DNA from: Methylococcaceae bacterium
GTDB lineage: Bacteria; Pseudomonadota; Gammaproteobacteria; Methylococcales; Methylomonadaceae
NCBI GenBank assembly: GCA_947505055.1
Contig: CANNLO010000300.1
Location: forward strand, 1-6,006
Length of the DNA: 6,006 nucleotides
Reading direction: 5' to 3'
This document shows, piece by piece, positions 5,703 to 6,006 of this stretch. The translations under genes were made by a program, and so were the position numbers. Below the pieces are notes generated by a model. It did no database searches and was not told the DNA's origin. It worked only from the letters and a program-made list of their open reading frames with translations. Numbering within the stretch: the stretch's first letter is position 1; every line of letters starts with the position of its first letter.

Positions 5703-6006
5703 TCATCTAGAAAACTGATCTGTCATCACCAAGATTTTTTTATAAATCCCTTGCATGGCCTGATCAGCATACCCATCATGTGCATTTATTAACCGATGGT
5801 AACTCTTCCAGTGCATGTTTTTGGGTTTTCCCCCATTAGGACTGGCAATGCCAGGCTCCCAGTTGAGTTGATCTCTAATCTTACTGGCGCCTCGAAAGCC
5901 ACGATCGTCAGCAGTTTCTCTCTGGCTACGGTAGGCAAGTTGATAACACTTTCGGCAGGCAAAATATCGGTCACCCAGATACAGTAAGGCGACCCGTTTG
6001 CCACAA
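5703..6006 (-). CDS. Zinc-ribbon protein of unknown function, C-terminal 100 residues (runs off the right edge)
   Basis: The minus-strand frame from 6005 to the TGA at 5703-5705 is open over its whole visible length and encodes a well-known uncharacterised bacterial family. Its pattern is C-G-x-R-V-A-x-L-Y-L-G-x-R-Y-F-A-C-R-x-C-Y-x-L-A-Y-x-S-Q-R-E, then an arginine/lysine-rich helix, a G-G-K-P-K-N-M-H-W segment and Y-H-R-L. Visible cysteines are C1, C17 and C20. The first is the second half of a CxxC whose partner lies outside the window, so a four-cysteine zinc ribbon is expected. The family is usually about 150-200 residues or a little more, so roughly half is present. The start is beyond 6006 and no ATG in this frame precedes the conserved core, while longer-looking ATG frames at 5789-6004 (minus) and 5796-5987 (plus) are shadows of it. 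The role is unknown; nucleic-acid binding is a reasonable guess from the zinc ribbon and basic tail. No neighbour informs it. Confidence 0.82.
   Translation of the reverse strand, partial: CGKRVALLYLGDRYFACRKCYQLAYRSQRETADDRGFRGASKIRDQLNWEPGIASPNGGKPKNMHWKSYHRLINAHDGYADQAMQGIYKKILVMTDQFSR

Noticed and set aside
5789..6004. Minus-strand 71-codon ATG frame and the plus-strand 63-codon frame at 5796-5987
   Set aside because: Both overlie the zinc-ribbon gene in wrong frames and show no recognisable sequence.

Overview
The window looks like a piece of accessory or decaying chromosome from an AT-rich gammaproteobacterium. The IspB-type prenyl synthase is closest to gammaproteobacterial enzymes. 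The remains of a FecR-type regulator and of a possible RsbRD-type leader peptide would fit an environmental gammaproteobacterium; a Methylococcales methanotroph is my guess, and nothing here proves it. No rRNA, tRNA, CRISPR array or intact transposase is visible.

Layout from left to right. Positions 1-235 hold no gene, only short repeats. Positions 236-418 (minus) carry a recognisable FecR C-terminal fragment cut at both ends. A complete polyprenyl diphosphate synthase (560-1612, plus) follows, closed by a hairpin terminator at 1626-1656. Positions 1657-2014 contain only short broken reading frames. A PAPS-dependent sulfotransferase (2015-3110, plus) is intact in all motifs but split by a one-base frameshift in an A5 run at 2517-2521. 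It converges on a minus-strand operon of three genes (5299 to 3172): a Fic-domain protein, a six-helix membrane protein of unknown family, and a PF10118 'metal-dependent hydrolase' with a clear di-iron four-helix-bundle signature. The three genes overlap by ATGA junctions, and a consensus TTGACA -35 box lies just upstream. Positions 5337-5702 are mostly non-coding, with a 19-residue peptide that resembles the start of an RsbRD-type sensor protein. The right edge (5703-6006, minus) holds the last 100 codons of a widespread zinc-ribbon protein of unknown function. Its frame has no ATG inside the window and two longer-looking ATG frames lie over it, so it is easily missed.

How the genes work together. 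Only the minus-strand trio forms a convincing functional unit. Translational coupling of a Fic nucleotidyltransferase to an integral membrane protein and a membrane-lipid-type di-iron enzyme is the most unusual arrangement in the window. What it does is unknown. The prenyl synthase and the sulfotransferase are separate transcription units with no demonstrated link, although both belong to pathways that build or decorate lipids or cell-surface molecules. The mix of complete genes with three kinds of gene debris (two-end truncation, frameshift, leader-only remnant) suggests a site of repeated insertion and loss.
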